From MFD00082-c5 sp963697995 (GTDB lineage Bacteria > Chlamydiota > Chlamydiia > Chlamydiales > JAJFMB01): DNA of 64,000 nt. The stretch is taken from assembly GCA_963697995.1 (NCBI GenBank), contig OY969110.1:1987575-2051574 (forward strand). The letters run 5' to 3'. Every line of letters begins with the position of its first letter. Within the stretch, counting starts at the first letter, position 1. The notes below the pieces were generated by a model. The model searched no databases and was not told where the DNA came from. It saw nothing but the letters and a program-made list of their open reading frames with translations. Made by a program: the position numbers and the translations under genes. Positions 55,126 to 63,499 of this stretch are shown here, in pieces.

Positions 55126-56065
55126 ATCGAGATAATATCGTTTCTATAAACTCTTTAAAAAGAGCTGTCTTCGCTATATTATACTCTTCTCGCGCACCAT
55201 CCCAGCCAGAGGAGGCTTTGTAGTGAAGGAAACAGTTATTGCAAGCAAAGTTAATCGTATCGGGCTTCTTTAATAAAAACTCAACTTCATCTTCAGAAAA
55301 TCCCTTATCGATTAAAAGCGATCTTCTCACAGCTTTAGTCAATCCTTTTTCAGGAGTGTAAGGCTGCGGAAGTATATTATCGTAATCGCCAAAATGATCG
55401 GGACAGTAAATTTGAAATCCAAAGACTTGATCTAATTTTTTTATCTTCAAAAAAGGATGGGATGTTAAATAATGATTTGTCATTCCCCCTGAATCGACAT
55501 AACATCCATTCACTTTTCCGGAATAAAATTTTAAATCGGTTTTATCTTCCAAACGATCCATAGCTAAAATACAAAGACCCGGCCAAAGATAGGGAACCTG
55601 TCCACAAGAGACGCGAAATACTGAAGCCACATCGACCCCTTCTAACATCTCTTCAAAACTAAAAGGGCGAATCATAAAAATATCCCCATCAAAAATCACA
55701 ACAGTCCCTCGATGAGCATACCCAATAGTTTCTAAAGAGAATTGAATAGCATCAGTGTGTCTTCTAGTGGCAGAGCTATACATTAACTCATCTTCGTTAT
55801 AGACACGGTTGTGGATCTCTTGAGGAATATCAAAACACTCAATGCCCCATTTTTTGCAAGATTCGATAATAGCTTGGTAGTTTGGACCTGGAGGGGCATC
55901 GTTAAAAACGACAAACCTATACTCGTCTGATAAAAACTTTTCAAAGGTCCTGCACTGCCACTCAATAAACTCAGGTCTATTAAATGCGTAAGTGATAATC
56001 AACACAGGCTCTTTTGCAATACACGCACTAAACATCACAAATAAACAAACTATTTTTTTGATCAT
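55124..56065 (-). CDS. Exported glycosyltransferase-like protein
   Basis: About 313 residues. Signal peptide MIKKIVCLFVMFSACIA, then VLIITYAFNRPEFIEWQCRT, VVIFDGDIFMIRPFSFEEML (a DGD metal-binding type motif), YVDSGGMTNHYL and NNCFLHYKASSGWDG. The fold looks like a GT-A enzyme with a C-terminal acceptor region, but I cannot place it in a numbered family. The ATG at 56065 has AGGGAG twelve bases upstream. It converges with the repeat array. Confidence 0.75.
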   Translation of the reverse strand: MIKKIVCLFVMFSACIAKEPVLIITYAFNRPEFIEWQCRTFEKFLSDEYRFVVFNDAPPGPNYQAIIESCKKWGIECFDIPQEIHNRVYNEDELMYSSATRRHTDAIQFSLETIGYAHRGTVVIFDGDIFMIRPFSFEEMLEGVDVASVFRVSCGQVPYLWPGLCILAMDRLEDKTDLKFYSGKVNGCYVDSGGMTNHYLTSHPFLKIKKLDQVFGFQIYCPDHFGDYDNILPQPYTPEKGLTKAVRRSLLIDKGFSEDEVEFLLKKPDTINFACNNCFLHYKASSGWDGAREEYNIAKTALFKEFIETILSR

Positions 56066-56084
56066 TCCCAAACCGTCTCCCTTT

Positions 56085-56939
56085 TCAAGTTGCTGGATGA
56101 AACAAATACCGATAAATTCTCACAACGAGTGTATCTTTTTCATGTTGGGTGATCCCAATATCGTGAATAAATCTGTGATGAGCATAGGAATTATACGCCC
56201 AAATCGCCACTTCCAAGACAACAACTGCGGTGAAAAAGATATACCCAATCGGTGCTAATGGGGAAAATAAAAAAGCGGTCGTTGCAATAATTCCGATCAC
56301 AACAGAGATCGAATACAAAACGTGACACAACTTTTTGCTCCACAACCTCTCTCTAACGACTTTCATGTCACTCTCAACGAGCTTCTCTTTCACTGCTTTG
56401 CCATTTTCGACCCAAAAATTATCTTTATACCACACCTCATCCTTTTTTTGTAACTCGTTAAAAGACATTTCTTGAGCTTTCTTGGTGCTTTTCCACTCCT
56501 GAACGTTCAAGGCAAGACTTGCTAATTGTAAAGGGGCACTCACAGCCATAGCTAGTGGCGCAAAACTTGCAGCACCTTGAGAGACCAATTTTAAAAGCTT
56601 TAATTCCTGAACAAGAGCAGATGTTCTATAAAGTAAATTTGAAACCTCACTAAACAGGTGAAGAGAGTAGTTAATCACCCTCTCTTTTTTGGATTCAGAG
56701 CTTGTTTTAATCGTTGTAAACAATTTAACAGCATAACTGTGAATCGCGATCAAAGTCGGGATAAACATGACAACGCCAGAAAGTCTTACAAGAGCAAAAG
56801 GCTTAGCAAAATGCTCAAACTGTCTCCAAACCCTTATATTGCTTTCAGTTGACAAATATTCAAAAATACCACGATTACTCCGAACTTTAACCGGAATCGA
56901 GGACCAATTATTTGAAGACGCTGGACTAGCGACTTGCAT
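56085..56939 (-). CDS. Hypothetical membrane protein
   Basis: About 284 residues starting MQVASPASSNNWSSIPVK at an ATG with AAGGAAAG nine bases upstream; an in-frame ATG at 57044 is less likely. Hydrophobic stretches occur at LVRLSGVVMFIPTLIAIHSY and as a close pair near the C terminus (LYSISVVIGIIATTAFLF and IGYIFFTAVVVLEVAIWAY). The paired helices with a short loop recall chlamydial bilobed hydrophobic domains. The central part is charged and helical. I do not recognise a family. Confidence 0.72.
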   Translation of the reverse strand: MQVASPASSNNWSSIPVKVRSNRGIFEYLSTESNIRVWRQFEHFAKPFALVRLSGVVMFIPTLIAIHSYAVKLFTTIKTSSESKKERVINYSLHLFSEVSNLLYRTSALVQELKLLKLVSQGAASFAPLAMAVSAPLQLASLALNVQEWKSTKKAQEMSFNELQKKDEVWYKDNFWVENGKAVKEKLVESDMKVVRERLWSKKLCHVLYSISVVIGIIATTAFLFSPLAPIGYIFFTAVVVLEVAIWAYNSYAHHRFIHDIGITQHEKDTLVVRIYRYLFHPAT

Positions 56940-57092
56940 AAATTCTTTCCTTACAATGAAATAAAACAGGGAGTATAACACAAAATTCTTTTCCTTGCAA
57001 AACCTGTTGAACTTTTGACTAAACATCTTGTAAAATAGATGCATGTTCCCTTAGGTAGTGTCAACTTTAAATCTTGATACTTAAATGATGGA

Positions 57093-57156
57093 TTTTTCCG
57101 AAAAACCCTAAGCTAATAGCTTAAAAGGTGCTACCCGCTTGGTTTTTTCGGAAAAA
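57093..57156 (+). promoter_or_regulatory. Inverted repeat in the valS leader
   Basis: TTTTTCCGAAAAACC (57093-57107) pairs with GGTTTTTTCGGAAAAA (57141-57156), enclosing a smaller AAGCT-AAT-AGCTT hairpin. It lies about 85 bases upstream of the valS ATG, which itself has no clear ribosome-binding site. It could be a leader structure or a terminator of minus-strand transcription. Confidence 0.45.
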
Positions 57157-57238
57157 AGCGCACCAAGATCTGATTTTAAGCGGCAATACGTTAAGTGTAC
57201 ATGTACTAAAATAGAGCTCGTTAAACCAAAGACCCCTT

Positions 57239-60064
57239 ATGAATTCAAAAAAAGAATTACCAAAATCGTACACTCCCGAAAGTGTAGAACAAGAGAAAAT
57301 CATTTTTTGGGAAGAGAACCGATTTTTTATTGCCGATCCTAAAACTCTCAAAAAAACCTTCTCAATCGTCATGCCCCCTCCAAATGTGACAGGGATTTTG
57401 CATATGGGTCACGCTCTTGTCAATACTTTACAAGATATAATCGTCAGATGGAAAAGAATGATGGGGTTTGAGGTGCTTTGGGTCCCAGGAACAGATCACG
57501 CCGGTATTGCAACCCAAACAGTGGTTGAAAGGCATTTGATGAAAACTGAAGGGAAAAAACGCTCGAACTATAGCCGCGAAGAGTTTTTAAAAAAAGTCTT
57601 TCTCTTTAAAGAGGAAAATCAAAAATTTATTATAGGTCAAATCAAGCGATTAGGTTGCTCTTGCGATTGGAGCCGATTTGCTTTTACAATGGATGAACAA
57701 AGAAACCGCTCTGTTCGGGTTATGTTCAAAAAACTTTTTGATAAAGGTTTGATTTACAGAGGGGATTATCTTGTCAATTGGGATCCTGTGGCGCAAACGG
57801 CGATTGCTGACGATGAAGTGGAGCATGAAGAGAGAGCTTCCCATTTGTGGCACTTCCGTTACCCGATCAAAAATTCAGACGAGTTTATCACAATAGCTAC
57901 GACAAGACCTGAGACGATGCTTGGCGATACAGCCGTTGCGGTCTCTCCAAAAGATCCAAGATACCAACACCTTATTGGAAAAGTGGTCAAGTTACCTTTA
58001 AGTGGCCGAGAAATACCGATTATTGCAGACAATTTTGTGGACCCTGAATTTGGAACGGGAGCCGTAAAAGTGACGCCGGCACATGATCACAACGACTACC
58101 AAATGGGATTGACGCACAAATTACCGATGATCGATATGATGACCCTCGACGGGCGAATCAACGAAAACGGGGGAGCTTTCCAAGGTCTGACTATGGCCGA
58201 AGGAAGAGAAGCCGTCGTAGAAGCGATGAAAAAGCTTGGATTTTTAGTCAAAATAGAGCCTCATACCCTTAGGGTTGGGATTTCTTATCGATCAAAAGCT
58301 GTTATCGAACCGAAACTCTCAAAGCAGTGGTTCGTTAAACTGGCTTCTTTTTCTCCTTACTTAAGAGAAATAGTGGAAAAAGAAGGGGTCAAACTTAATC
58401 CTAAGAACTGGAATACGACCTACTTCCACTGGATTGATCATTTAAGGGACTGGTGCATTAGTCGTCAGCTCTGGTGGGGTCATCAAATCCCGATCTGGTA
58501 TAACAAAGAGAATGAAAATGAGATGGTGTGTTTTGACGGAGAGGGGGAGCCTGATTGCGTAAAGCAAAACCCTGATCGCTGGGTAAGAGATAACGATGTT
58601 TTAGATACTTGGTTTTCCTCAGCGCTTTGGCCGTTTTCCACACTAGGATGGCCAGACGACACGGAAGAGCTTAAGCGATTTTACCCAAATTCCCTTTTAG
58701 TCACCGGGCACGATATCCTCTTTTTCTGGGTGGCAAGAATGATCATGATGGGACACTCATGCCTTGATAAGCCCCCTTTTCCCGAGACTTTTTTACACGG
58801 CCTTATCTTTGCTAAATCGTACTGGAGAGAGAATCCAAATGGTGGGATCACTTATGTCTTAGATGAAGAGCGGAAGCGGTTTGATTTAGGGGAACCTCTT
58901 CCTAAAGGAGTCCACTCTAAATGGGAGAAAATGTCTAAATCGAAGGGAAACGTGCTCGATCCTGTAGAAATCGCTAAGCAATACGGGACGGATGCCTTGA
59001 GAATGGCTCTAATTTCCTCTTCGCCCCAATCGCGAGAAATCGATCTCGATAGACGCCGTTTTGAAGAGTTTAAAAACTTTACAAATAAGGTGTGGAACGG
59101 AGCGAGATTTGTTTTTATGAATCTAAAAAGCGAGGAGAGTCCATTAACTAGGGAGGAGTTTGGTGAGGGAATCAACGAGTCTCAATTACTGATTGAGGAC
59201 CGATGGATTTTATCAAAACTTGTTAAAACGGTTAAAGAGGTAAACGAAGCGCTCCAAAACTACCAGTTTGATATCGCCTCTTCCAAATCTTACGACTTTT
59301 TCTGGAAAGAGTTTTGCGCCTATTACGTCGAGATTTCAAAGCCCTACCTTTTTGGGAAGGCAGGAACTCAAGAGAATCGAAAAACAAAGCAAAAACTTTT
59401 AGCTATTGTGCTTTGCCAGTCGTTAAGACTTCTTCATCCAATGGCTCCTTTTATCACGGAAGAGCTATTTCAATACTTAAAAGAGGATTTAGAAAGCTCA
59501 TTGATCCCATCAGATCCTTACACAAAGGATGCTCTAGAGGCTCTTCAAGCAAAAGCTCTTGCCGTCTCTACTTATCCTCGCGTACTTAATGAAAGGGACT
59601 TAAATCCTGAAATTGAAGCGCTTTTTGAAACCATTGAAACGCTTGTTTGGGCCATCAGGAATGTCAGAGGTGAGATGAAACTTCCCCCCTCTCTTGCAAC
59701 GGATGTTTACATCATTGGACCAAAACAGGAACTGGAACTTGTAGAAAAAAGCCAGGAAGCGATCAAAGCTTTAGTCAAGCTGAAACACCTTTATTTTACT
59801 CAAGAGGAGCCGAAACTTTCCCTTTCTAGCCAAACGAGTGTAAAAGGGTTTAAAGTGATTCTTCCCTTGCCTGAGGAGCTTAAGGAAAAGGAACTCGAGA
59901 GAATTGAAAAAGAGAAGGAAAAACTGATTCAAAGTATTGAGAAGTTAAAAAACCAACTTTCAAACGAGACGTTTACTTCAAAAGCGCCAAAGCAACTTGT
60001 GGAAGCACAAAGGACACAACTTAGAGAACAAGAGGAAGCGCTTAAGTCGTATCACAATCTTTGA
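57239..60064 (+). CDS. valS: Valyl-tRNA synthetase
   Basis: Class Ia synthetase of 941 residues. PPPNVTGILHMGHAL carries the HIGH motif as HMGH, and WEKMSKSKGNVLDP carries KMSKS. Editing domain TTRPETMLGDTAVAV and GTGAVKVTPAHDHNDY are present. The C-terminal coiled coil (KEKELERIEKEKEKLIQSIE) is the usual tRNA-binding arm. In Chlamydia valS lies beside pknD; here they are separated by the glycosyltransferase genes and repeats. Confidence 0.98.
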   Translation: MNSKKELPKSYTPESVEQEKIIFWEENRFFIADPKTLKKTFSIVMPPPNVTGILHMGHALVNTLQDIIVRWKRMMGFEVLWVPGTDHAGIATQTVVERHLMKTEGKKRSNYSREEFLKKVFLFKEENQKFIIGQIKRLGCSCDWSRFAFTMDEQRNRSVRVMFKKLFDKGLIYRGDYLVNWDPVAQTAIADDEVEHEERASHLWHFRYPIKNSDEFITIATTRPETMLGDTAVAVSPKDPRYQHLIGKVVKLPLSGREIPIIADNFVDPEFGTGAVKVTPAHDHNDYQMGLTHKLPMIDMMTLDGRINENGGAFQGLTMAEGREAVVEAMKKLGFLVKIEPHTLRVGISYRSKAVIEPKLSKQWFVKLASFSPYLREIVEKEGVKLNPKNWNTTYFHWIDHLRDWCISRQLWWGHQIPIWYNKENENEMVCFDGEGEPDCVKQNPDRWVRDNDVLDTWFSSALWPFSTLGWPDDTEELKRFYPNSLLVTGHDILFFWVARMIMMGHSCLDKPPFPETFLHGLIFAKSYWRENPNGGITYVLDEERKRFDLGEPLPKGVHSKWEKMSKSKGNVLDPVEIAKQYGTDALRMALISSSPQSREIDLDRRRFEEFKNFTNKVWNGARFVFMNLKSEESPLTREEFGEGINESQLLIEDRWILSKLVKTVKEVNEALQNYQFDIASSKSYDFFWKEFCAYYVEISKPYLFGKAGTQENRKTKQKLLAIVLCQSLRLLHPMAPFITEELFQYLKEDLESSLIPSDPYTKDALEALQAKALAVSTYPRVLNERDLNPEIEALFETIETLVWAIRNVRGEMKLPPSLATDVYIIGPKQELELVEKSQEAIKALVKLKHLYFTQEEPKLSLSSQTSVKGFKVILPLPEELKEKELERIEKEKEKLIQSIEKLKNQLSNETFTSKAPKQLVEAQRTQLREQEEALKSYHNL

Positions 60065-60090
60065 ATTGAATCATTTCGAAGCCCTAGCCC

Positions 60091-60715
60091 ATGCCCATGC
60101 CCTTGCCCTCCTTTTCCCAAACTTGCCCTTGCGGTTTCATATCATTTTTTCTGGATAGATTTATTTCTAAAAAGTGAAAACTCTTACTAAACGGTTTAAG
60201 GGCAAGGACAGTGAAAGTGTCATGCCCCAAATTCTTGATATAATTCACAAAAAATAGAAGACCTTTTACCTCATGAACCTATCCCACTAATGCATTCAAT
60301 GGATTTTTCTACCATTTTTGAGAGCAACTTAAAAAGTTAGTCGAAAAAATGGAGGAAAAAATTGGCCAAAAAGGGTGAAAAGGCATGAATTGATTAGTGG
60401 GATAGGTTCATAATTGGCTTAAAAATTTTCAACGTTAACTTTTAAACCGCGAAGCGGTTGCCGGAAGGGGTAAAGGGGAAACCGCGCAGGGGTTTCCCCA
60501 CTTAGATGAAATCATTACAATTGATCAAGATGATTCGAGATTATAGTTTGTTCTTCGATGTTTACAACTTAAAGCATCTTTAAAGGGGGAACCCCTGCGC
60601 GGTTCCCCCTTTACCCCCTCCGGCAACCGCTTCGCGGTTTTTAATACATGGTCTCGTTTGACGCTTACAGGGCAAGGGCAAGTTTTGGGAAAGGGGGAAG
60701 GGAAAAGGAGGCAAG
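60091..60715. repeat. Gene-free island of three nested inverted repeats
   Basis: Outer arms: CCCTTGCCCTCCTTTTCCCA-like sequence at about 60100-60134 against its complement at about 60669-60715. Inner arms: 60444-60500 against 60583-60641 (59 bases, few differences), each containing its own hairpins (ACCGCG-AAG-CGGT; GGGGAAACC-GCGCAG-GGTTTCCCC). A third pair (60272-60299 with 60385-60411) lies between. I see no gene in the 660 bases between valS and the symporter gene. Confidence 0.88.
60272..60411. mobile_element. Possible MITE-like element with 27-bp terminal inverted repeats
   Basis: ATGAACCTATCCCACTAAT and its complement ATTAGTGGGATAGGTTCAT bound 140 bases with no open frame, and the interior has a smaller inverted repeat (CCATTTTT...AAAAAATGG, about 60311-60352). 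The size and ends fit a non-autonomous miniature element, but I see no target duplication and no related transposase in the window. Confidence 0.4.
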
Positions 60716-60726
60716 AAAATGAAAGT

Positions 60727-62097
60727 CTACTGCCTTTCGGCGATCTCTTTATCAGCAATTTTAAGGAACTGAGCCGTCTCTTCCAAAAGTGGCTTTGAAA
60801 GGGCCACAAGAGCTACTAAATTGGGAATAGCCATTAACCCATTGGAAATATCAGCAAACGACCACGCCATCTCCAGTTTCACCGCAGCTCCAGGAATGGC
60901 AAACAATGTGAAAAGAGCTCTAAAAGGATAAATCGAGCGCTCTCCCAACAGATATTCGCAACACTTCTCCCCATAGTAGGCCCAAGCAATTACCGTTGAA
61001 AAGGCAAATAGGATAAGCCCAATCGATACAATATAAGCCCCCCCTTTAAATGAGCCTTCAAATGCTTCAATGACCAAAGAAGCTCCATTTAATGGGTCTC
61101 CCGCATCATTTTGAAAACCATGGACTCCCGTTACTGCAATCGCAAGACCCGTGATTGTACACACAATCACTGTCGAAAGAAGAGCTCCTGTCATTGTAAT
61201 CATCGCTTGTCTTCCAGGATTGTCCGTTATGGCCGCTGCCGCTGCAATCGAAGAGATCCCAAGTCCCGATTCGTTTGAAAAAACGCTTCTAGCTACCCCC
61301 ATTTGAACCGCTAACATAAGAGTTGATCCTGCAAATCCCCCAACCGCTGCCTGCCCCGTAAAAGCACTTTTAACAATCAACAAAAACGCCTCAGGAATAT
61401 TCTCATAGTGAAGAGCAATCACAGCCACTCCCCCTAAAAAATAAAAAAGCGCCATAACAGGAACCAAAACCCCAGCTACATGCCCAATACTCTTGACTCC
61501 CCCTAAAATAACCGCTCCCACCAAAAAGGCAAGAACCACTCCCGTTGTCCAAGGATCGACCCCCCAAACCTTAAAGGTAGCTTCCGCAATCGAGTTCACT
61601 TGAACTAAATTACCCGTACCAAAGGCTGCGATAATTCCAAAAATAGCAAAAATCTTAGCAACACCCGTCCAACCAAGCCCTCTCGACATATACTCCATAG
61701 GACCGCCAATCATCTCGCCCCGCTTGTCGATCACCCTATATTTAACTGCTAAAAGCGACTCGGCGTACTTTGTGGCCATACTCAAAAGAGCTGTCAACCA
61801 CATCCAAAAAATAGCCCCCATTCCCCCAACCATTACACCTGTTGCCACCCCAACAATTGTCCCCGTTCCAATTGCTCCGGCAAGTGAAGTCATTAAAGAC
61901 TCAAAAGCTGAAATATCCCCTCGGGCACCCGCATGTTTTTTAGCAAATACTTCCCTGATTGCAAAGCCTAAATACCTAAACTGAACACCACGTAAAATAA
62001 TTGTGAGATAAACACCAGTGCCAAGCAAAAGAAGTAAAAGTGGAGGGCCCCATAAGGCATCTTTTACAGATGTTAATAGCTTTTCAAACTCTTTCAT
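60727..62097 (-). CDS. Sodium:alanine symporter family protein (AGCS)
   Basis: A 456-residue transporter with about ten membrane helices. Family marks: GAIGTGTIVGVATGVMVGG, MWLTALLSMATKYAESLLAV, GMEYMSRGLG-like GGPMEYMSRGLGWTG, FSNESGLGISSIAAAAAITD, and AYYGEKCCEYLLG. It imports D/L-alanine or glycine with sodium. Chlamydia has an orthologous alanine/glycine permease. Minus strand, downstream gene-free island at 60.1-60.7 kb. Confidence 0.93.
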   Translation of the reverse strand: MKEFEKLLTSVKDALWGPPLLLLLLGTGVYLTIILRGVQFRYLGFAIREVFAKKHAGARGDISAFESLMTSLAGAIGTGTIVGVATGVMVGGMGAIFWMWLTALLSMATKYAESLLAVKYRVIDKRGEMIGGPMEYMSRGLGWTGVAKIFAIFGIIAAFGTGNLVQVNSIAEATFKVWGVDPWTTGVVLAFLVGAVILGGVKSIGHVAGVLVPVMALFYFLGGVAVIALHYENIPEAFLLIVKSAFTGQAAVGGFAGSTLMLAVQMGVARSVFSNESGLGISSIAAAAAITDNPGRQAMITMTGALLSTVIVCTITGLAIAVTGVHGFQNDAGDPLNGASLVIEAFEGSFKGGAYIVSIGLILFAFSTVIAWAYYGEKCCEYLLGERSIYPFRALFTLFAIPGAAVKLEMAWSFADISNGLMAIPNLVALVALSKPLLEETAQFLKIADKEIAERQ

Positions 62098-62249
62098 GAT
62101 AAGGAGAGTCTAGCTTAAACCCCTTTTTTTAGTAAAGAAAAACGCTTAAACTTCAACCCCACATAAAATTATTCTTTTTTTTAAAAAATAATAATTAGTG
62201 TTGATTTATTAATCATTTTAGTATATAATTCACTTAAAATGAAGGTTTT

Positions 62250-62876
62250 ATGCATTTAGAAAGATTTAATCCGGATGCTTCTAATATTATTGATTCTATT
62301 AATCAAGAATCGACACCCAGTGCATTTGACGAGTTAGCGAGAGAGTGTCCAACATACAAACTTCTGGATGAAAACTTCTACGGCTTTACAGCTCTTACAA
62401 AAGCTGTTGTCGTAGGAAACACTTTGCTCTTAAATCACATCATAAAAATAGCGAAAGAGATTGGAGAAACTAAGTTTCACGAACTAGAAAATGATATCAC
62501 AACCCTAATTTTCACCACTTATTTAGAAAATGAACAAGCACTACCTTTAGCAAAAATTTTACTTGAATCTCAAGCCAATCTCAACAGAGTCGGAAAACGA
62601 TACAATGGAGATTCTATTACAGCTTTGAGTATGGCCGCTGAAAATAAAAACAAAAAACTTGTTAAACTGTTTTTGCGGTACAAAGCCACTATTCCCCTAC
62701 AAATGACTCTTTCATCTGAAGCTAAAGCTCTAATTGATGAGACAGAGAAAGACATCGAAAAAGATAAAAAAGCCGCAAATACGTTTCAGTTATACGCTTT
62801 AAAAAAATGTGTGCATTCTAAAAGAATTCCTAGACACATCAGTAAATTGATTTTCGCTTATTTATTTGAGATATGA
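62250..62876 (+). CDS. Ankyrin-like protein with C-terminal F-box-like helix, copy 1
   Basis: A 208-residue protein with three to four degenerate ankyrin repeats: YGFTALTKAVVVGNTLLLNH, an interrupted repeat ending AKILLESQANLNRVGK, and SITALSMAAENKNKKLVKLF. The last 20 residues (RIPRHISKLIFAYLFEI) resemble the F-box/PRANC-like tail of some poxviral and Wolbachia ankyrin proteins. GAAGG precedes the ATG. No signal peptide; a candidate type III effector, by inference. Confidence 0.75.
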   Translation: MHLERFNPDASNIIDSINQESTPSAFDELARECPTYKLLDENFYGFTALTKAVVVGNTLLLNHIIKIAKEIGETKFHELENDITTLIFTTYLENEQALPLAKILLESQANLNRVGKRYNGDSITALSMAAENKNKKLVKLFLRYKATIPLQMTLSSEAKALIDETEKDIEKDKKAANTFQLYALKKCVHSKRIPRHISKLIFAYLFEI

Positions 62877-62887
62877 GGTAATAATTT

Positions 62888-63499
62888 ATGATAATACCCC
62901 CATTTCATGAAAGTGCTTTTGAAGTCATTATTTCTATTAAACAAAATACGACAAAAGAGGATTTTGAGGCTATTTTGGCTCAAAATCCCCATTACCGACT
63001 CCATTATGCGGACAACACAGGCAGAACTGCCCTTTCAAGAGCTTCAACTCTTGGCAATGCTATTTTAACGAGGCATATTCTTCAGAAGGGGGGGAACGAT
63101 CTTGTAAAAATTGAAGCGAATCACACAAGAGGACTAACACCTCTTATTTTAACATCCTTTATTGATACGGAAAAAGAAAGAGCCTTTTTTACAGCTCAAG
63201 TCTTGATTCGAGCAGGAGTTAACATTAACAGTGTCACAAAAACACTTTCAGGAACCTCAATAACAGCGCTTAGTGTAGCAGAACTTGCAAATAACATCCC
63301 CCTAATCCACCTACTCTTAGCCCGCAGTGCCAAACTTCCAGACAATCATGAGATTGGCTCCAATTTATACCCTAATATTCTAAATGTCCATCGTTTCTTA
63401 ACATCGGAAAACTTCCAGCTTTTTAACATAATCCACCTAAAAAAGAAGCTACCACCAGAGATTGTAAAATTAGTGATTCACTATCTCAAAAGAATTTAA
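62888..63499 (+). CDS. Ankyrin-like protein with C-terminal F-box-like helix, copy 2
   Basis: A 203-residue paralogue of the preceding gene, 11 bases after it: TGRTALSRASTLGNAILTRH, AQVLIRAGVNINSVTK, SITALSVAELANNIPLIHLL, and a C-terminal KKLPPEIVKLVIHYLKRI. The LPPEIV-x-YL pattern is closer to a true F-box start than in copy 1. GAGGTAA precedes the ATG. The pair probably forms an operon. Confidence 0.77.
   Translation: MIIPPFHESAFEVIISIKQNTTKEDFEAILAQNPHYRLHYADNTGRTALSRASTLGNAILTRHILQKGGNDLVKIEANHTRGLTPLILTSFIDTEKERAFFTAQVLIRAGVNINSVTKTLSGTSITALSVAELANNIPLIHLLLARSAKLPDNHEIGSNLYPNILNVHRFLTSENFQLFNIIHLKKKLPPEIVKLVIHYLKRI

Noticed and set aside
60065..60726. A hidden small gene between valS and the symporter
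   Set aside because: All frames are short and cross the hairpins; none has a ribosome-binding site and sensible protein content.
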